A stretch of DNA of 64,000 nucleotides from an uncultured Roseovarius sp. (GTDB lineage: Bacteria; Pseudomonadota; Alphaproteobacteria; Rhodobacterales; Rhodobacteraceae). The stretch covers positions 362,366-426,365 of the forward strand of contig OX638333.1 in assembly GCA_951812895.1 (NCBI GenBank), read 5' to 3'. The notes under the pieces were generated by a model. That model worked only from the letters and a program-made list of their open reading frames with translations. It had not been told where the DNA came from and did not search any database. Positions 26,684 to 35,831 of the stretch are shown piece by piece. Position 1 is the stretch's first letter; every line of letters starts with the position of its first letter. A program made the position numbers and the translations under genes.

Positions 26684-27748
26684 ATGAACTTTTCTGTAAA
26701 ATCTGCGGGTGCTTTGGCGTTCGCGGCACTGTTGGCTGGTGGTGGTGTTTCCGCCGCGGACAGCGAACTCACAATATTTGACTGGGCTGGATATGAAGAC
26801 CCCGAGTTTTTCACTGCCTACACTGCCAAGCACGGCGATAGCCCAAGCTTTGCATTCTTCGGCGATGAAGAAGAGGCCTTTCAAAAACTGAGATCGGGCT
26901 TCAAGGCCGACGTCGCACATCCCTGTTCGCAATCCGTACCGAAATGGATCGAAGCGGGCCTGCTTGATCCACTCGACACAGCGCGTATTGATCGTTGGGA
27001 CGAGTTGGAAGCCTCTTTCAGAGACGTTGAAGCGTTTCGCAAAGATGGTGAATATTACTTTGTGCCCGTTGACTGGGGCAACACGGCTGTCACCTATCAC
27101 ACCGAACACCTTAACGACGCAGATGTGGCCTCGCTTCAGGCCTTTGTAGACCCCAAACATGCCGGCCGGATCTCCATTGGCGACAATGTTGACGACGCCT
27201 ATGCGCTTGGCTTTTTGGCTACGGGTGTCAAGGATTGGACCAACGCAACTGACGAAGAGTTTCAGGCTGCCTCAGCCTTCCTTCGGGAAGTGCACAAAAA
27301 TGTTCGCACTTACTGGGCAGACGGCGCATCGCTCGCACAATTGATGCAAAGCGGCGAGGTTTATCTTTCCTGGGCGTGGAATGAAACCTTCTCGACAATG
27401 AGTTACGAGGGCCATCCCATCGCAATGAAGCGCGACACTCAGGAAGGCAGCTCAAGCTGGGTTTGCGGATATACCAAACTTGCCGACGGCCCCGGCTCTG
27501 ACGACAAGTTCTATGATTTCATCAACGCATGGCTGGAACCAGCCACCGCGAATTACATCGTAAACGCATGGGGCTACGGCCACGGCAATGCGGTGGCGAT
27601 GGGTGAGATGAGCGCCGAAGATCTGGCTGCTGTTGGACTGGAGACAAGCGACAATCTTCGCGCCAACACGCTTTGGCAGTCTCCGGTTCCATCTGAGTTG
27701 CGTGAAAAAATGATTGCAGAGTTCGAGTTGATAAAAGCTGGATTCTAA
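26684..27748 (+). CDS. Spermidine/putrescine-type ABC transporter substrate-binding protein
   Basis: 354 residues, PotD/PotF-like, with a signal peptide (ending VSA|ADSELTIFDWAGYEDPEF). The start is the ATG at 26684 with GGGAGG 8 bases upstream; a longer frame from 26615 crosses the promoter. ELTIFDWAGY, CSQSVPKW, VPVDWGNTA and SWAWNETF are family landmarks. The ligand could be a polyamine, a betaine or another quaternary amine. A strong intrinsic terminator follows. The cognate ATPase and permeases lie just beyond it on the opposite strand, an unusual split arrangement. Confidence 0.9.
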   Translation: MNFSVKSAGALAFAALLAGGGVSAADSELTIFDWAGYEDPEFFTAYTAKHGDSPSFAFFGDEEEAFQKLRSGFKADVAHPCSQSVPKWIEAGLLDPLDTARIDRWDELEASFRDVEAFRKDGEYYFVPVDWGNTAVTYHTEHLNDADVASLQAFVDPKHAGRISIGDNVDDAYALGFLATGVKDWTNATDEEFQAASAFLREVHKNVRTYWADGASLAQLMQSGEVYLSWAWNETFSTMSYEGHPIAMKRDTQEGSSSWVCGYTKLADGPGSDDKFYDFINAWLEPATANYIVNAWGYGHGNAVAMGEMSAEDLAAVGLETSDNLRANTLWQSPVPSELREKMIAEFELIKAGF

Positions 27749-27770
27749 ACCGGCTGTTTGTTACCAACTC

Positions 27771-27800
27771 AAAAGCCCCGGCATTGTCCGGGGCTTTTTT
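27771..27800. terminator. Rho-independent terminator (bidirectional)
   Basis: AAAAGCCCCGG (27771-27781) pairs with CCGGGGCTTTTTT (27788-27800) over CATTGT. The stem is flanked by A-run and T-run, so it can end both the rightward binding-protein transcript and the leftward permease/ATPase transcript that converge here. Confidence 0.93.
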
Positions 27801-27835
27801 CGTTTAAGCGGCCTGTTTCAAGAACAAAACGCCAG

Positions 27836-28945
27836 TCAATCGCTGTCAAACAACACTAATGACTCCGCCCCCCAACCGATCCTAACCTTACTGCCCGGCT
27901 TGGCGATCGAGCGCCCCGCGGTATTGCGCATAGAGATCGTCACCGGATCGGCCTGTCCCTGCAGCTGAACGCTGTAATAAGTCATGTCGCCGTAATAGGA
28001 TGTGCCGGCAATTTCACCCTCGACCGTCTGCTCAAAAGTTTCCGCATCGTCAAATGCGATGGTCAGCATTTCAGGCCGCACACCAACTGACCGGACCCTG
28101 TCCAGATCCAATTCCGGCGCCAGACCAGACCGTGAAATTTCAATGTCACCCAATGCCGGAATGTTCAGGCGGATAATATCCCCCTTAACCGCTTTGATCC
28201 GGGCCTCCAGAAAATTCATAACGCCAATAAAAGAGGCAACGCGTTTGCTCGCCGGGCGACGATACAGGTCTTCGGGTGACGCCAGTTGTGCAATTTCACC
28301 CTCAAACATTACAGCAATCCGGTCCGACATGATCAGCGCTTCTTCCTGATCATGTGTGACCAGAATAAAGGTGATGCCCAGCGACTGCTGCAATTCCCGC
28401 AGTTCGACCTGCATCTGATCCCGCAGCTTCTTGTCAAGCGCCGACAGCGGCTCGTCCAGCAGCACGACCTTGGGCCGCATTACCAATGCCCGTGCCAGCG
28501 CAACCCGTTGCCTCTGGCCCCCTGAAAGCTCATGCGCAGCCCGGTCCGCATACCCGGCCAGATCCACCATTGCGAGGGCCCTGCTTACTTCTGTCGCGAT
28601 CTCTGCCTTGGGCACCTTTCTGGTCACCAGACCATAGCCCACATTCTCAGCCACGTTCAGATGAGGGAAAATCGCGTAGCTCTGGAAAACCATATTGGTG
28701 GGCCGTTGATTGGCCGATATCCCCTCCATCGGCTTGCCATCAATCGCGATTCCACCTGACGTGGGCGTCTCGAACCCCGCGATCATCCGCAGCAATGTCG
28801 TCTTGCCACATCCCGATGGCCCCAACAGGGAAAAGAACTCCCCCTCGCGTATCGTAGCATTGATCCCGCGCAGCGCATGATAAGACCCGAAAAACTTGGA
28901 CAGGTCGGTCAGCGCGATTATGTCTTTTTGCATCTCTTCGCCCAT
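27836..28945 (-). CDS. Spermidine/putrescine-type ABC transporter ATP-binding protein
   Basis: 369 residues, PotA-like, from the ATG at 28945, which lies directly beside the permease stop at 28948. Walker A is GPSGCGKTTLL, the Q-loop FQSYAIFPHLN, the signature LSGGQRQRVALARAL, Walker B VVLLDEPLSALD and the switch VTHDQEEAL. A C-terminal TOBE domain occupies roughly residues 270-369. It is the third gene of the leftward permease-permease-ATPase unit. Confidence 0.92.
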   Translation of the reverse strand: MGEEMQKDIIALTDLSKFFGSYHALRGINATIREGEFFSLLGPSGCGKTTLLRMIAGFETPTSGGIAIDGKPMEGISANQRPTNMVFQSYAIFPHLNVAENVGYGLVTRKVPKAEIATEVSRALAMVDLAGYADRAAHELSGGQRQRVALARALVMRPKVVLLDEPLSALDKKLRDQMQVELRELQQSLGITFILVTHDQEEALIMSDRIAVMFEGEIAQLASPEDLYRRPASKRVASFIGVMNFLEARIKAVKGDIIRLNIPALGDIEISRSGLAPELDLDRVRSVGVRPEMLTIAFDDAETFEQTVEGEIAGTSYYGDMTYYSVQLQGQADPVTISMRNTAGRSIAKPGSKVRIGWGAESLVLFDSD

Positions 28946-28947
28946 GG

Positions 28948-29784
28948 TCAGACAAACCCTCCTGCAGCGGCGGCATCCCGACCCTGACGCCTTGCACTGC
29001 GTCTCCTGAACCACTCGGCCAGGATCAACAGCAAGATCGACAACGTCAGCAATATCGTGCCAAGCGCCATCACCGATGGCAGTTTGGTCGGGAACCGTAG
29101 CTGGCTCCAGATGTAAACCGGAAGCGTCACATCCGTTCCGGTCAGGAAAAACGCAATGATGAATTCATCAAGCGAAATGGTAAACGTGATCAGCAGGCTG
29201 GAAATTACCCCTGGCATCACCAGCGGCAGCGTGACCCGCCGAAACGTCCCCCACTTGCTTTCGCCAAGGTCAAATGACGCCTCTTCCAGGCTTTGATCCA
29301 ACCCCGCAAAGGCAGAACTCAGAATAGCAATCGAGAACGGCGTGCAAATCAGCACATGGCCAGCAATCACCGTCCAGAGTGACAGGGACATGCCCAACTG
29401 TACCAGCATCACCAGCAGGGCAACCGCCACGATGATTTCCGGCAAGACCAATGGCAACATGATGAAACCAATGATCCCGGATTTGAATGGAAAACGATAC
29501 CGCGCCCCCGCGCGCGCCGCACACGCACCAAAAATTGTGCTTAACACGGCGGTTGAAATAGCCACGATTGCACTGTTTCGCACAGCTCCGTGCAGCGCCT
29601 CGGTCGTCCAAAGCACATCAAACCATTTGGTGGTAAACCCGCTCAGCGGAAAGGCCACAACTGTTGCATCATTGAACGCAAACAGCGGCAACAATATCAC
29701 CGGAAGATACAGGAACAGCATGTAGGACACGGCATAGACGGTCAGCCATTTCACCGCCATCAAACTGCGCAAACGGGCCACCAT
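28948..29784 (-). CDS. ABC transporter permease, PotC-like
   Basis: 278 residues, six predicted membrane helices, with the EAA-type loop EASFDLGESKWGTFRRVTLPLVMPG. The ATG at 29784 overlaps the TGA of the preceding permease (TGATG), indicating translational coupling. It pairs with the PotB-like permease to form the membrane pore for the 26684 binding protein. Confidence 0.92.
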   Translation of the reverse strand: MVARLRSLMAVKWLTVYAVSYMLFLYLPVILLPLFAFNDATVVAFPLSGFTTKWFDVLWTTEALHGAVRNSAIVAISTAVLSTIFGACAARAGARYRFPFKSGIIGFIMLPLVLPEIIVAVALLVMLVQLGMSLSLWTVIAGHVLICTPFSIAILSSAFAGLDQSLEEASFDLGESKWGTFRRVTLPLVMPGVISSLLITFTISLDEFIIAFFLTGTDVTLPVYIWSQLRFPTKLPSVMALGTILLTLSILLLILAEWFRRRSARRQGRDAAAAGGFV

Positions 29785-30650
29785 CACTTCACCTTCCCGC
29801 CAAAACGGTTGCCAATCAGGTATATCCCCAGACTGATCAGCGCGACGATGAACATCGAAGAAATCGCAAGTGCAGCACCAAGCGGCGCATTATTGGCTTT
29901 ACCAAACTGGATCTGGATCATGTTTGCGATCATCAACCCGTCGGTCCCCCCCACCAGTTTGGGGGTGATGAAATCACCAACGGTTGGGATGAAGACGATC
30001 AACGTCGCTGCAATGATCCCTGGCATTGCCAACGGCAAAGTGATCCGCCGGAACCGTCGGAATGCCCCGTCGCCCAGATCTTCTGCCGCTTCAAGTAGCG
30101 ATCGGTCAATTTTCTCTAACGCAACGAAGATGGGCAAGATGGCGAACGGCGCCCATGCATGCGCCAGGGTCAGAACAACAGCGTTGGCATTATAAAGGAT
30201 AAAGGTCAGCGGCTCATCAATCAGCCCCACCTGCATTAACACGCTGTTCAAAACACCATTAAAGCCCAGGATCACCTTCCATAAAAACACACGCAACAGA
30301 TAGCTGGTCCAGAACGGCACCGTGATTAGAAACAACCACAGTGCCTTACGCTGTTTAACATGGAACGAAATATAATAGGCGATTGGAAAGGCGGTCAAAA
30401 CAGTGACCAGTGTAACCAGAAGCGAAATCCTCAAAGAACGCGATATCAGCACCTGGTATATCGGCTTGGTCCATGCCTCGTGGTAATTCGCAATCGTCAG
30501 TGTTTTGTCGATATCAAGGTAGTTCTGCGTCCAGAAACTGAAAGTCACGACAAGAACCAAAGGCGCGGCCAGCATTAAGAGCGTATAAAACAATGTCGGA
30601 CTGATCAGGGTCAGGCCCTGCCGGTCCTCTTTTGTCAGCCTGCGGATCAA
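29784..30650 (-). CDS. ABC transporter permease, PotB-like (TTG start)
   Basis: 288 residues, with the EAA-type loop EAAEDLGDGAFRRFRRITLPLAMPG and about six membrane helices. No in-frame ATG or GTG lies near the natural N-terminus. The TTG at 30650 has GAGG 7 bases upstream and gives the expected MIRRLTKEDRQGL start, so TTG initiation is well supported. The gene follows the Rieske oxygenase gene after 54 bases on the same strand, so oxygenase and importer are likely co-expressed from the operator at 31948. Confidence 0.9.
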   Translation of the reverse strand: MIRRLTKEDRQGLTLISPTLFYTLLMLAAPLVLVVTFSFWTQNYLDIDKTLTIANYHEAWTKPIYQVLISRSLRISLLVTLVTVLTAFPIAYYISFHVKQRKALWLFLITVPFWTSYLLRVFLWKVILGFNGVLNSVLMQVGLIDEPLTFILYNANAVVLTLAHAWAPFAILPIFVALEKIDRSLLEAAEDLGDGAFRRFRRITLPLAMPGIIAATLIVFIPTVGDFITPKLVGGTDGLMIANMIQIQFGKANNAPLGAALAISSMFIVALISLGIYLIGNRFGGKVK

Positions 30651-30704
30651 GTGTTCGCCTCGATAGGCGCATTGTGGGTCAACACGAAATGATTATTCAA
30701 CATA

Positions 30705-31919
30705 TCAGATTGCCCCTGTTTTTTCTTCATTCAATAGTGCTTTGTTCACTTCTGCAAGCATACCGCTATCAGGTTCATCCCCTTTCAGAACCGGAAACAG
30801 TTGCCGCAGCTCTTCATGATAGCCGTGCACACCATATTCCAGATCAGACAGGATTATTCCGTCATAACCGCTCGAAAACGCAGCTTCCCACGTCCATTCA
30901 ATCAGTTGTTCATCTTCTTTGCTGGTGATCCGATCAATACGCATACTCAGATAACGCGCCAACCGCATACGCCGATCTTCATCCGCATGACGATAGCTTG
31001 TGCTGCGTTGAATGGTTTTTCCAACTTCTACAGGAAACTCCTGATAGAAAATTGAGGAATCCGGATAAAACCCAAAGACCAGATTTGGAAACACACCAAT
31101 ATATAGCCATGCAGATTTGTGCTCGGAATCCAATCTGTCCGGCGCCTGAAGAATATTTTTGTAATTCCGCACGCTCCAAAGCCGCTCACCGCCCTCGCGG
31201 AACGCGCCGAGCGATCTGGCCGTTCCATCCTGCCAGGGACCATCAGAATAATTGCTGCCGAACAGATCATGCAGACCCGGGTGGGCAAGCGGAACATGGT
31301 AACCCTCATTGTCCACGTCACGGACGCATTTCCAGTTCGCCTTGACTTCGGTGGCGTCAAACCCCTCACCTGAGGGCGTATACTCCGAAAGCTTGTATTG
31401 CTGCAGCTCTTCGTCAAACCGCTCCATGATCTTTGACATGGATGGCTGTGGCCCCGGCAAAAAGCGGACAAAAACGAACCCCTGCCAGATATCCATATCA
31501 ATCGATTTAAGCCCGAATTCATTCGCGTCCAATGGCGGGAAACTTTTGGGCTGTGCCGCACCACGCAATGTTCCATCCAGATTATAAACCCAGCCATGAA
31601 ACGGGCAAATAATGGATGCCTTACAATTTCCATGACTTTCGGCCACAACCCGCGATCCGCGATGCCGGCACAGATTGTGAAAAGCGCGAACTTCGCCATC
31701 CTGCCCGCGCAGCACCAGCGCCCGCTCACCAACAACATCCAGAGTGATGAAATCGCCCGAATTGGGGATGTCATTTACGTGGCATACCAATTGCCAATGT
31801 CGTCGAAACAGGAAATCCTTTTCTGCCTCCAGCATTTCTTCGCTGAAAAAACTCCACGCGGGCAAACCGCTCCTATCCCAGTCATTGGGGGCGTCTGATT
31901 GATAATTCATATTTGGCAT
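30705..31919 (-). CDS. Rieske non-haem iron oxygenase, alpha subunit (BetI-linked)
   Basis: 404 residues. The Rieske site is Cys84, His86, Cys105, His108 (CRHRGS...CPFHGW) and the iron site NWKCVRDVDNEGYHVPLAH gives His208 and His213. This NWKC--DVDNEGYH form differs from the ENF/YMEGYH form of the other three Rieske proteins here. It heads the leftward unit with the PotBCA-like genes, downstream of the third BetI-like operator. Likely reaction: oxidative demethylation or C-N cleavage of the imported amine. No reductase gene is adjacent. Confidence 0.88.
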   Translation of the reverse strand: MPNMNYQSDAPNDWDRSGLPAWSFFSEEMLEAEKDFLFRRHWQLVCHVNDIPNSGDFITLDVVGERALVLRGQDGEVRAFHNLCRHRGSRVVAESHGNCKASIICPFHGWVYNLDGTLRGAAQPKSFPPLDANEFGLKSIDMDIWQGFVFVRFLPGPQPSMSKIMERFDEELQQYKLSEYTPSGEGFDATEVKANWKCVRDVDNEGYHVPLAHPGLHDLFGSNYSDGPWQDGTARSLGAFREGGERLWSVRNYKNILQAPDRLDSEHKSAWLYIGVFPNLVFGFYPDSSIFYQEFPVEVGKTIQRSTSYRHADEDRRMRLARYLSMRIDRITSKEDEQLIEWTWEAAFSSGYDGIILSDLEYGVHGYHEELRQLFPVLKGDEPDSGMLAEVNKALLNEEKTGAI

Positions 31920-31947
31920 TCTTGGTCTCTGTTTCCGTTCAATTTGC

Positions 31948-31959
31948 TTAAGCGCTCAA
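31948..31959. promoter_or_regulatory. BetI-like operator 3 (TTAAGCGCTCAA)
   Basis: This 12-mer differs from the perfect core TTGAGCGCTCAA at one base and is followed by AATAAACTTTG, as in copies 1 and 2. It sits 28 bases upstream of the Rieske start at 31919. Confidence 0.72.
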
Positions 31960-32134
31960 ATAAACTTTGTCCAACAGAAAGTGATGGAGTTGCGACATTG
32001 AAGGGAAGTAAAGTGCAATTTCCTGCAATTTCATTGGGGTTTTGACGATAAACTCGGTCCGATGGAGAATTGAAAAACCCGCACCAAATTTGCAGAGTGT
32101 ACAAATACCCCAGACCGGGTAAACCGAACGAAGG

Positions 32135-32938
32135 TTATTCCGGCACGGCATTGAAAACAAACAATGCCTCGCCTTCAATCTGGTAATCGTTAATCAATTG
32201 CTTTGCCCGGTCAGAGACCAACCATTCCTCCAGCTGAACCGCCAAATTGTGATTTACATGCGAATGTTTATCCGGGCTCACAGGCAGATAAGAATATTGG
32301 TTAAACAGCATCTGATCACCTGAAAAGAGCAGCGCCAATTCACCCTTGTTTTTGAAGTTCAGCCAGCTTGCCCTGTCGGATAAGATGTAGGCATTCATTG
32401 CACTGGCGATGTTCAAAGCCCCACCCATCCCCGCACCTACCGCGCGATACCAGGACTCAAAATCCGCCGGATTGTAGCCTGTTAAGGCCCAGATATTTAG
32501 CTCCTTTTTGTGGGTTCCGCTTTCATCACCACGGCTAACGAAGGTTGCCTTTTTCCCTGCAATAACCTGAAACGCACAGACTGCACTCTGTGAATTTGCG
32601 ATGCCTGCCGGATCAGATTGAGGGCCCAAAAGGACAAAGTCATTATACATTATTTCGCGTCGATGAGTGCCAGAACCGTCCTCAACGAAGGCATTCTCTG
32701 CCGTACGCGAATGCACCAATATCGCATCTACGTCACCGGCTTGCCCAAGGCGTATTGCCTGCCCAGTTCCAACTACCAGCAACTGAACGCGAATTCCGGT
32801 ATCAGCCTCAATCGCTGGCAATAGAATGTCTGCGAGGCCAGAGTTGTGAAAGGAAGTGGTCACAGCAAGCTTCATATCCTGCGCCCACGCATTCACCATA
32901 AAAAGTAATGTAAACAATGCACCTAACAGAATTCTCAT
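32135..32938 (-). CDS. tupA: Tungstate ABC transporter substrate-binding protein TupA
   Basis: 267 residues with a signal peptide (ending AWAQD). Family hallmarks are AVTTSFHNSGLADILLP, LLVVGTGQAIRLGQAGDVD, VHSRTAE, MYNDFVLLGP and the SRGDESGTHKKE segment that binds the oxyanion. TupA binds tungstate with very high affinity and usually discriminates against molybdate. It overlaps the ATPase gene by 4 bases (ATGA) and is the last gene of tupBCA. Confidence 0.92.
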   Translation of the reverse strand: MRILLGALFTLLFMVNAWAQDMKLAVTTSFHNSGLADILLPAIEADTGIRVQLLVVGTGQAIRLGQAGDVDAILVHSRTAENAFVEDGSGTHRREIMYNDFVLLGPQSDPAGIANSQSAVCAFQVIAGKKATFVSRGDESGTHKKELNIWALTGYNPADFESWYRAVGAGMGGALNIASAMNAYILSDRASWLNFKNKGELALLFSGDQMLFNQYSYLPVSPDKHSHVNHNLAVQLEEWLVSDRAKQLINDYQIEGEALFVFNAVPE

Positions 32939-33645
32939 TCTACAATGTCCCCCCGCAAAAAGGCGCGCGCCTGTGCAGTCTCCGGCGCTTCGAAAAACGC
33001 GCCGGCCGCGCGAAACTCAAGAAGTTTTCCATCAAGCACAAAAATCACCTCGTCACCCAGGCGCTTCGCCTGCCCCATATTATGCGTAGACATCATAATA
33101 CGCGTGCCAGCATTCGATGCACTAATCAGGATTTCCTCGATCTCACGTGTTGCACGCCCATCGAGTGACGAACAGGGTTCGTCAAGGAACAAGACTTCGG
33201 GCTCTCTTATCAAAGCGCGTGCCAGGGCAAGCTTTTGCCTTTCGCCCCCCGACAAGATCCTGGCCGGTTGCATAAATGCATGTTCAATTCCAACACGCTC
33301 AGCCCATTCCGCTGCTTTTTCGCGGGCTTCGCTCTTTGCAACTCCCAACAAAATCAACGGATAGGTTAAGTTATCCCGAACTGATCGGCGCAGCAGCTTA
33401 GGGGTTTGAAATACAAACCCCTGCTTTTTCCGCGCCTCATCCAAGGGGCAGGCCCACCGGACATCGCCACCGCTAAGTCGCAAAGTTCCGTGCAAAACAG
33501 ATAACAGGCTCGTCTTACCGGACCCATTTGGGCCGACAACCATCGTAACCCCGGCCCCTTCCAGTTTCAGGTCAACCGGCCCGATCAGGTGCTTACCTCT
33601 GCGGCGCACCATCGCGCCTTCGGCGACTAAAGGTAACAATCCCAT
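32935..33645 (-). CDS. tupC: Tungstate ABC transporter ATP-binding protein
   Basis: 236 residues from the ATG at 33645, which overlaps the permease stop (TGATG). Walker A is GPNGSGKTSLL, the Q-loop FVFQTPKLL, the signature LSGGERQKLALARALI, Walker B VLFLDEPCSSLD and the switch STHNMGQA. The short form with a STHN rather than VTHD switch is normal for tungstate/molybdate-type ATPases. Confidence 0.9.
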   Translation of the reverse strand: MGLLPLVAEGAMVRRRGKHLIGPVDLKLEGAGVTMVVGPNGSGKTSLLSVLHGTLRLSGGDVRWACPLDEARKKQGFVFQTPKLLRRSVRDNLTYPLILLGVAKSEAREKAAEWAERVGIEHAFMQPARILSGGERQKLALARALIREPEVLFLDEPCSSLDGRATREIEEILISASNAGTRIMMSTHNMGQAKRLGDEVIFVLDGKLLEFRAAGAFFEAPETAQARAFLRGDIVE

Positions 33646-34349
33646 CACCAACGCCCCTCAGTCTCGGTTCTGGTCAGCCAGTGAATTGCTATGTTCACCA
33701 TGATCGCCAACGCGATCAGTACAAAGCCGAGTGCGAGCGCCAGTGCGAAATCGCCTTTGCCGGTTTCCAAAGCGATGGCCGTCGTCAACACTCTTGTAGC
33801 GTGATCAATATTGCCACCCACGATCATAATCGCACCAACTTCGCCAATTGCCCGCCCAAAACCGGCAAGTGCAGCAGTCAGAAGCGCGCGGCGACCATCC
33901 CAGATCAATGTCACGATCCGCTGCCGTTGTGTTGTGTTCAAAGAAATCAAAAGATCATGATAATCCGACCAAAGCTCTCGCAGCGACTGGTGCGCGATCG
34001 ACGCGATCAACGGTAATATGATGATAACCTGCGCAATGATCATCGCTGTTGGCGTAAAGAGCAATCCCATCACGCCAAACGGACCAGAGCGCGATAACAA
34101 TATGTATACGATCAGGCCAACAACAACCGGTGGCAACCCCATCAAAGCATTCAGAATTGCGATGACGGCGCGCCTGGCCCGAAATCGCCGCACAACCAGC
34201 AAAGCAGCCAAAGGCAACGCAATCACAGAGGCGATCACGACGGCGGTTAGTGTCACTCTGAAGGACAAGAATGTGATTTCAACAAGATCAGGATCAAGCG
34301 CTAAAAGCATGCGGAACGCATGCAGCAGACCTTCCCATATATCAGTCAT
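33645..34349 (-). CDS. tupB: Tungstate ABC transporter permease TupB
   Basis: 234 residues with about five membrane helices and the EAA-like loop segment around NTTQRQRIVTLIWDGRRALLTA. The motif GRAIGEVGAIMIVGGN is characteristic of TupB. I chose the ATG at 34349; an open frame to 34466 has unnatural N-terminal sequence. First gene of tupBCA. A tungsten importer implies a tungsten enzyme such as a formate dehydrogenase or aldehyde oxidoreductase elsewhere in the genome. Confidence 0.9.
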   Translation of the reverse strand: MTDIWEGLLHAFRMLLALDPDLVEITFLSFRVTLTAVVIASVIALPLAALLVVRRFRARRAVIAILNALMGLPPVVVGLIVYILLSRSGPFGVMGLLFTPTAMIIAQVIIILPLIASIAHQSLRELWSDYHDLLISLNTTQRQRIVTLIWDGRRALLTAALAGFGRAIGEVGAIMIVGGNIDHATRVLTTAIALETGKGDFALALALGFVLIALAIMVNIAIHWLTRTETEGRW

Positions 34350-34676
34350 AACTTGACCCGGTCCCCATCCATCGAAACCCGCTTCATCATCGTGATCACA
34401 TTTAATTCCAAGCTTAAACCCAGATTGGCGATGTTCTGAAGGATGAAGTAAAATTGTCCAGCCCAAAATGAGCGCGTGGCTGGTTTGCCAACCTGAGTGA
34501 CGTTTTTATTGGGTGTTCTGACTCACGTACTTCAATATCAACATCGGTGATCTTGGCATTCCAATCGCAAACAAAACCGGTTGGATAAATCCCATACTTG
34601 CCCCCGTCGAATTCAGCTACAGTGTGCACTTTAGAGCCTGTCGAAAACAGCGTTTCATTTTAGAGAAGGGCACCAC
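34350..34676. other. 327-base divergent intergenic region (tupB / HpbD-like)
   Basis: It should carry the promoters of tupB (leftward) and the enolase-superfamily gene (rightward). A 71-codon GTG-started frame on the minus strand (34414-34629, around KYGIYPTGFVCDWNAK) looks slightly protein-like but has no ribosome-binding site and no family I know. I do not call it. No ModE-type or TupR-type site was recognised with confidence. Confidence 0.45.
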
Positions 34677-35780
34677 ATGAAAATCTCAAATATCAGTGTG
34701 CATCAGGTGAGCCTTCCGATGAAAGAAGGGTCATATTCGTGGTCTAATCAAAGCTTTGAGGCATTTGACAGCACAGTTGTTCACATCGAAACAGATGAAG
34801 GCATCAGCGGCGTTGGTGAAATTTGCCCGCTTGGTCCCGCTTACTTGCCCGCATTTGCGGAAGGCGCACGCACAGGCATTGCAAAGATTTCCAAGGGTTT
34901 GATCGGCCATGACCCGTGCCAGATTGGAAACATCAATATTCTGATGGACAGGCTGTTAAAGGGTCATCCTTACATCAAATCAGCAATCGACATCGCCTGT
35001 TATGACATTTTCGGCAAAGCGGCGGGACAACCAGTTTGCAATCTTCTTGGCGGACGGCTGCAAGATGCGGTTCGATTGTTCAAGGTAGTGTCCCGCGACG
35101 AGCCCGAAAAGATGGCCGAAAGGCTCGTCATGTATCAGGAACAGGGGTTTCAACAGTTCCAGATGAAAGTCGGCTCAGATCCCGATGTTGACATACAGCG
35201 CATCCGTTTGGTGGCAGCCCAGCTAAAACAAGGGAACAAGCTGGGCGCGGATGCCAATTGCGGCTGGCGACAACACGATGCGGTGCGGATCGTGTCGGCT
35301 GTCTCTGACATGGCACTCTACATTGAACAGCCCTGCGAAACCTATGAGGAATGCCGGGTTGTGCGTGATCATTCACCGCATCCTATGATTCTGGATGAAT
35401 GTATGGACAGTTTGCAAGCGGTCCTGCGTGGTCATCAGGAACGGGCAATGGATGTCATCAACCTCAAAATCAGTCGTATGGGGGGCCTCACTAAATCCCG
35501 CCTGATCCGGGATGTCTGTGTATCGCTTGGCATCGTAATGACAATTGAAGACACTTGGGGTGGTGAAATTGCAGACGCCGCAATTGCACATCTTGCTCAT
35601 TCAACACCTGCAGATTTTCATTTCCAGTCGTCGGCTTTTCACGAATATGCCACGCATTCAATCGCGTCTGGCGGACCCGTCATCAAAGATGGGTTCATGA
35701 TTGCCTCTGACAAACCCGGGCTTGGGGTCGAGCCCGATTGGGATCTGATAGGAGCGCCAGTCTCATCGGTCAGCGGCTAG
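34677..35780 (+). CDS. Enolase-superfamily (MLE subgroup) enzyme, HpbD-like betaine epimerase or hydroxyproline dehydratase
   Basis: 367 residues. The acid/base lysines are Lys164 (QFQMKVG) and Lys264 (NLKISRMGG). The metal ligands are Asp192 (GADANCGW), Glu217 (YIEQPCE) and Asp240 (ILDECMD). These positions and the QxK form match, within one residue, my recollection of the 4-hydroxyproline-betaine 2-epimerase HpbD of Pelagibaca, where the lysines are 163 and 265. cis-3-Hydroxyproline dehydratases are close relatives, so epimerase versus dehydratase is open. AGAAGGG precedes the ATG. Proline-betaine-type Rieske and flavin demethylases elsewhere in the window support a betaine role. Confidence 0.82.
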   Translation: MKISNISVHQVSLPMKEGSYSWSNQSFEAFDSTVVHIETDEGISGVGEICPLGPAYLPAFAEGARTGIAKISKGLIGHDPCQIGNINILMDRLLKGHPYIKSAIDIACYDIFGKAAGQPVCNLLGGRLQDAVRLFKVVSRDEPEKMAERLVMYQEQGFQQFQMKVGSDPDVDIQRIRLVAAQLKQGNKLGADANCGWRQHDAVRIVSAVSDMALYIEQPCETYEECRVVRDHSPHPMILDECMDSLQAVLRGHQERAMDVINLKISRMGGLTKSRLIRDVCVSLGIVMTIEDTWGGEIADAAIAHLAHSTPADFHFQSSAFHEYATHSIASGGPVIKDGFMIASDKPGLGVEPDWDLIGAPVSSVSG

Positions 35781-35807
35781 GCGCCTGCCCAAAACAAGTG
35801 TGTGAAT

Positions 35808-35831
35808 CCAATCATCGCGGCTAATGATTGG
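35808..35831. terminator. Hairpin between convergent genes
   Basis: CCAATCAT (35808-35815) pairs perfectly with ATGATTGG (35824-35831) around an 8-base loop, between the HpbD-like and GST stops. There is no long T-run, so it is a weak bidirectional terminator at best. Confidence 0.5.

Noticed and set aside
27785-27830. Possible additional small gene between the convergent Pot-type units
   Set aside because: Occupied by the intrinsic terminator; no coding potential.
34414-34629. 71-codon GTG-started frame in the tupB/HpbD-like gap
   Set aside because: Looks slightly protein-like but lacks a ribosome-binding site and any recognised match; probably intergenic or a remnant.
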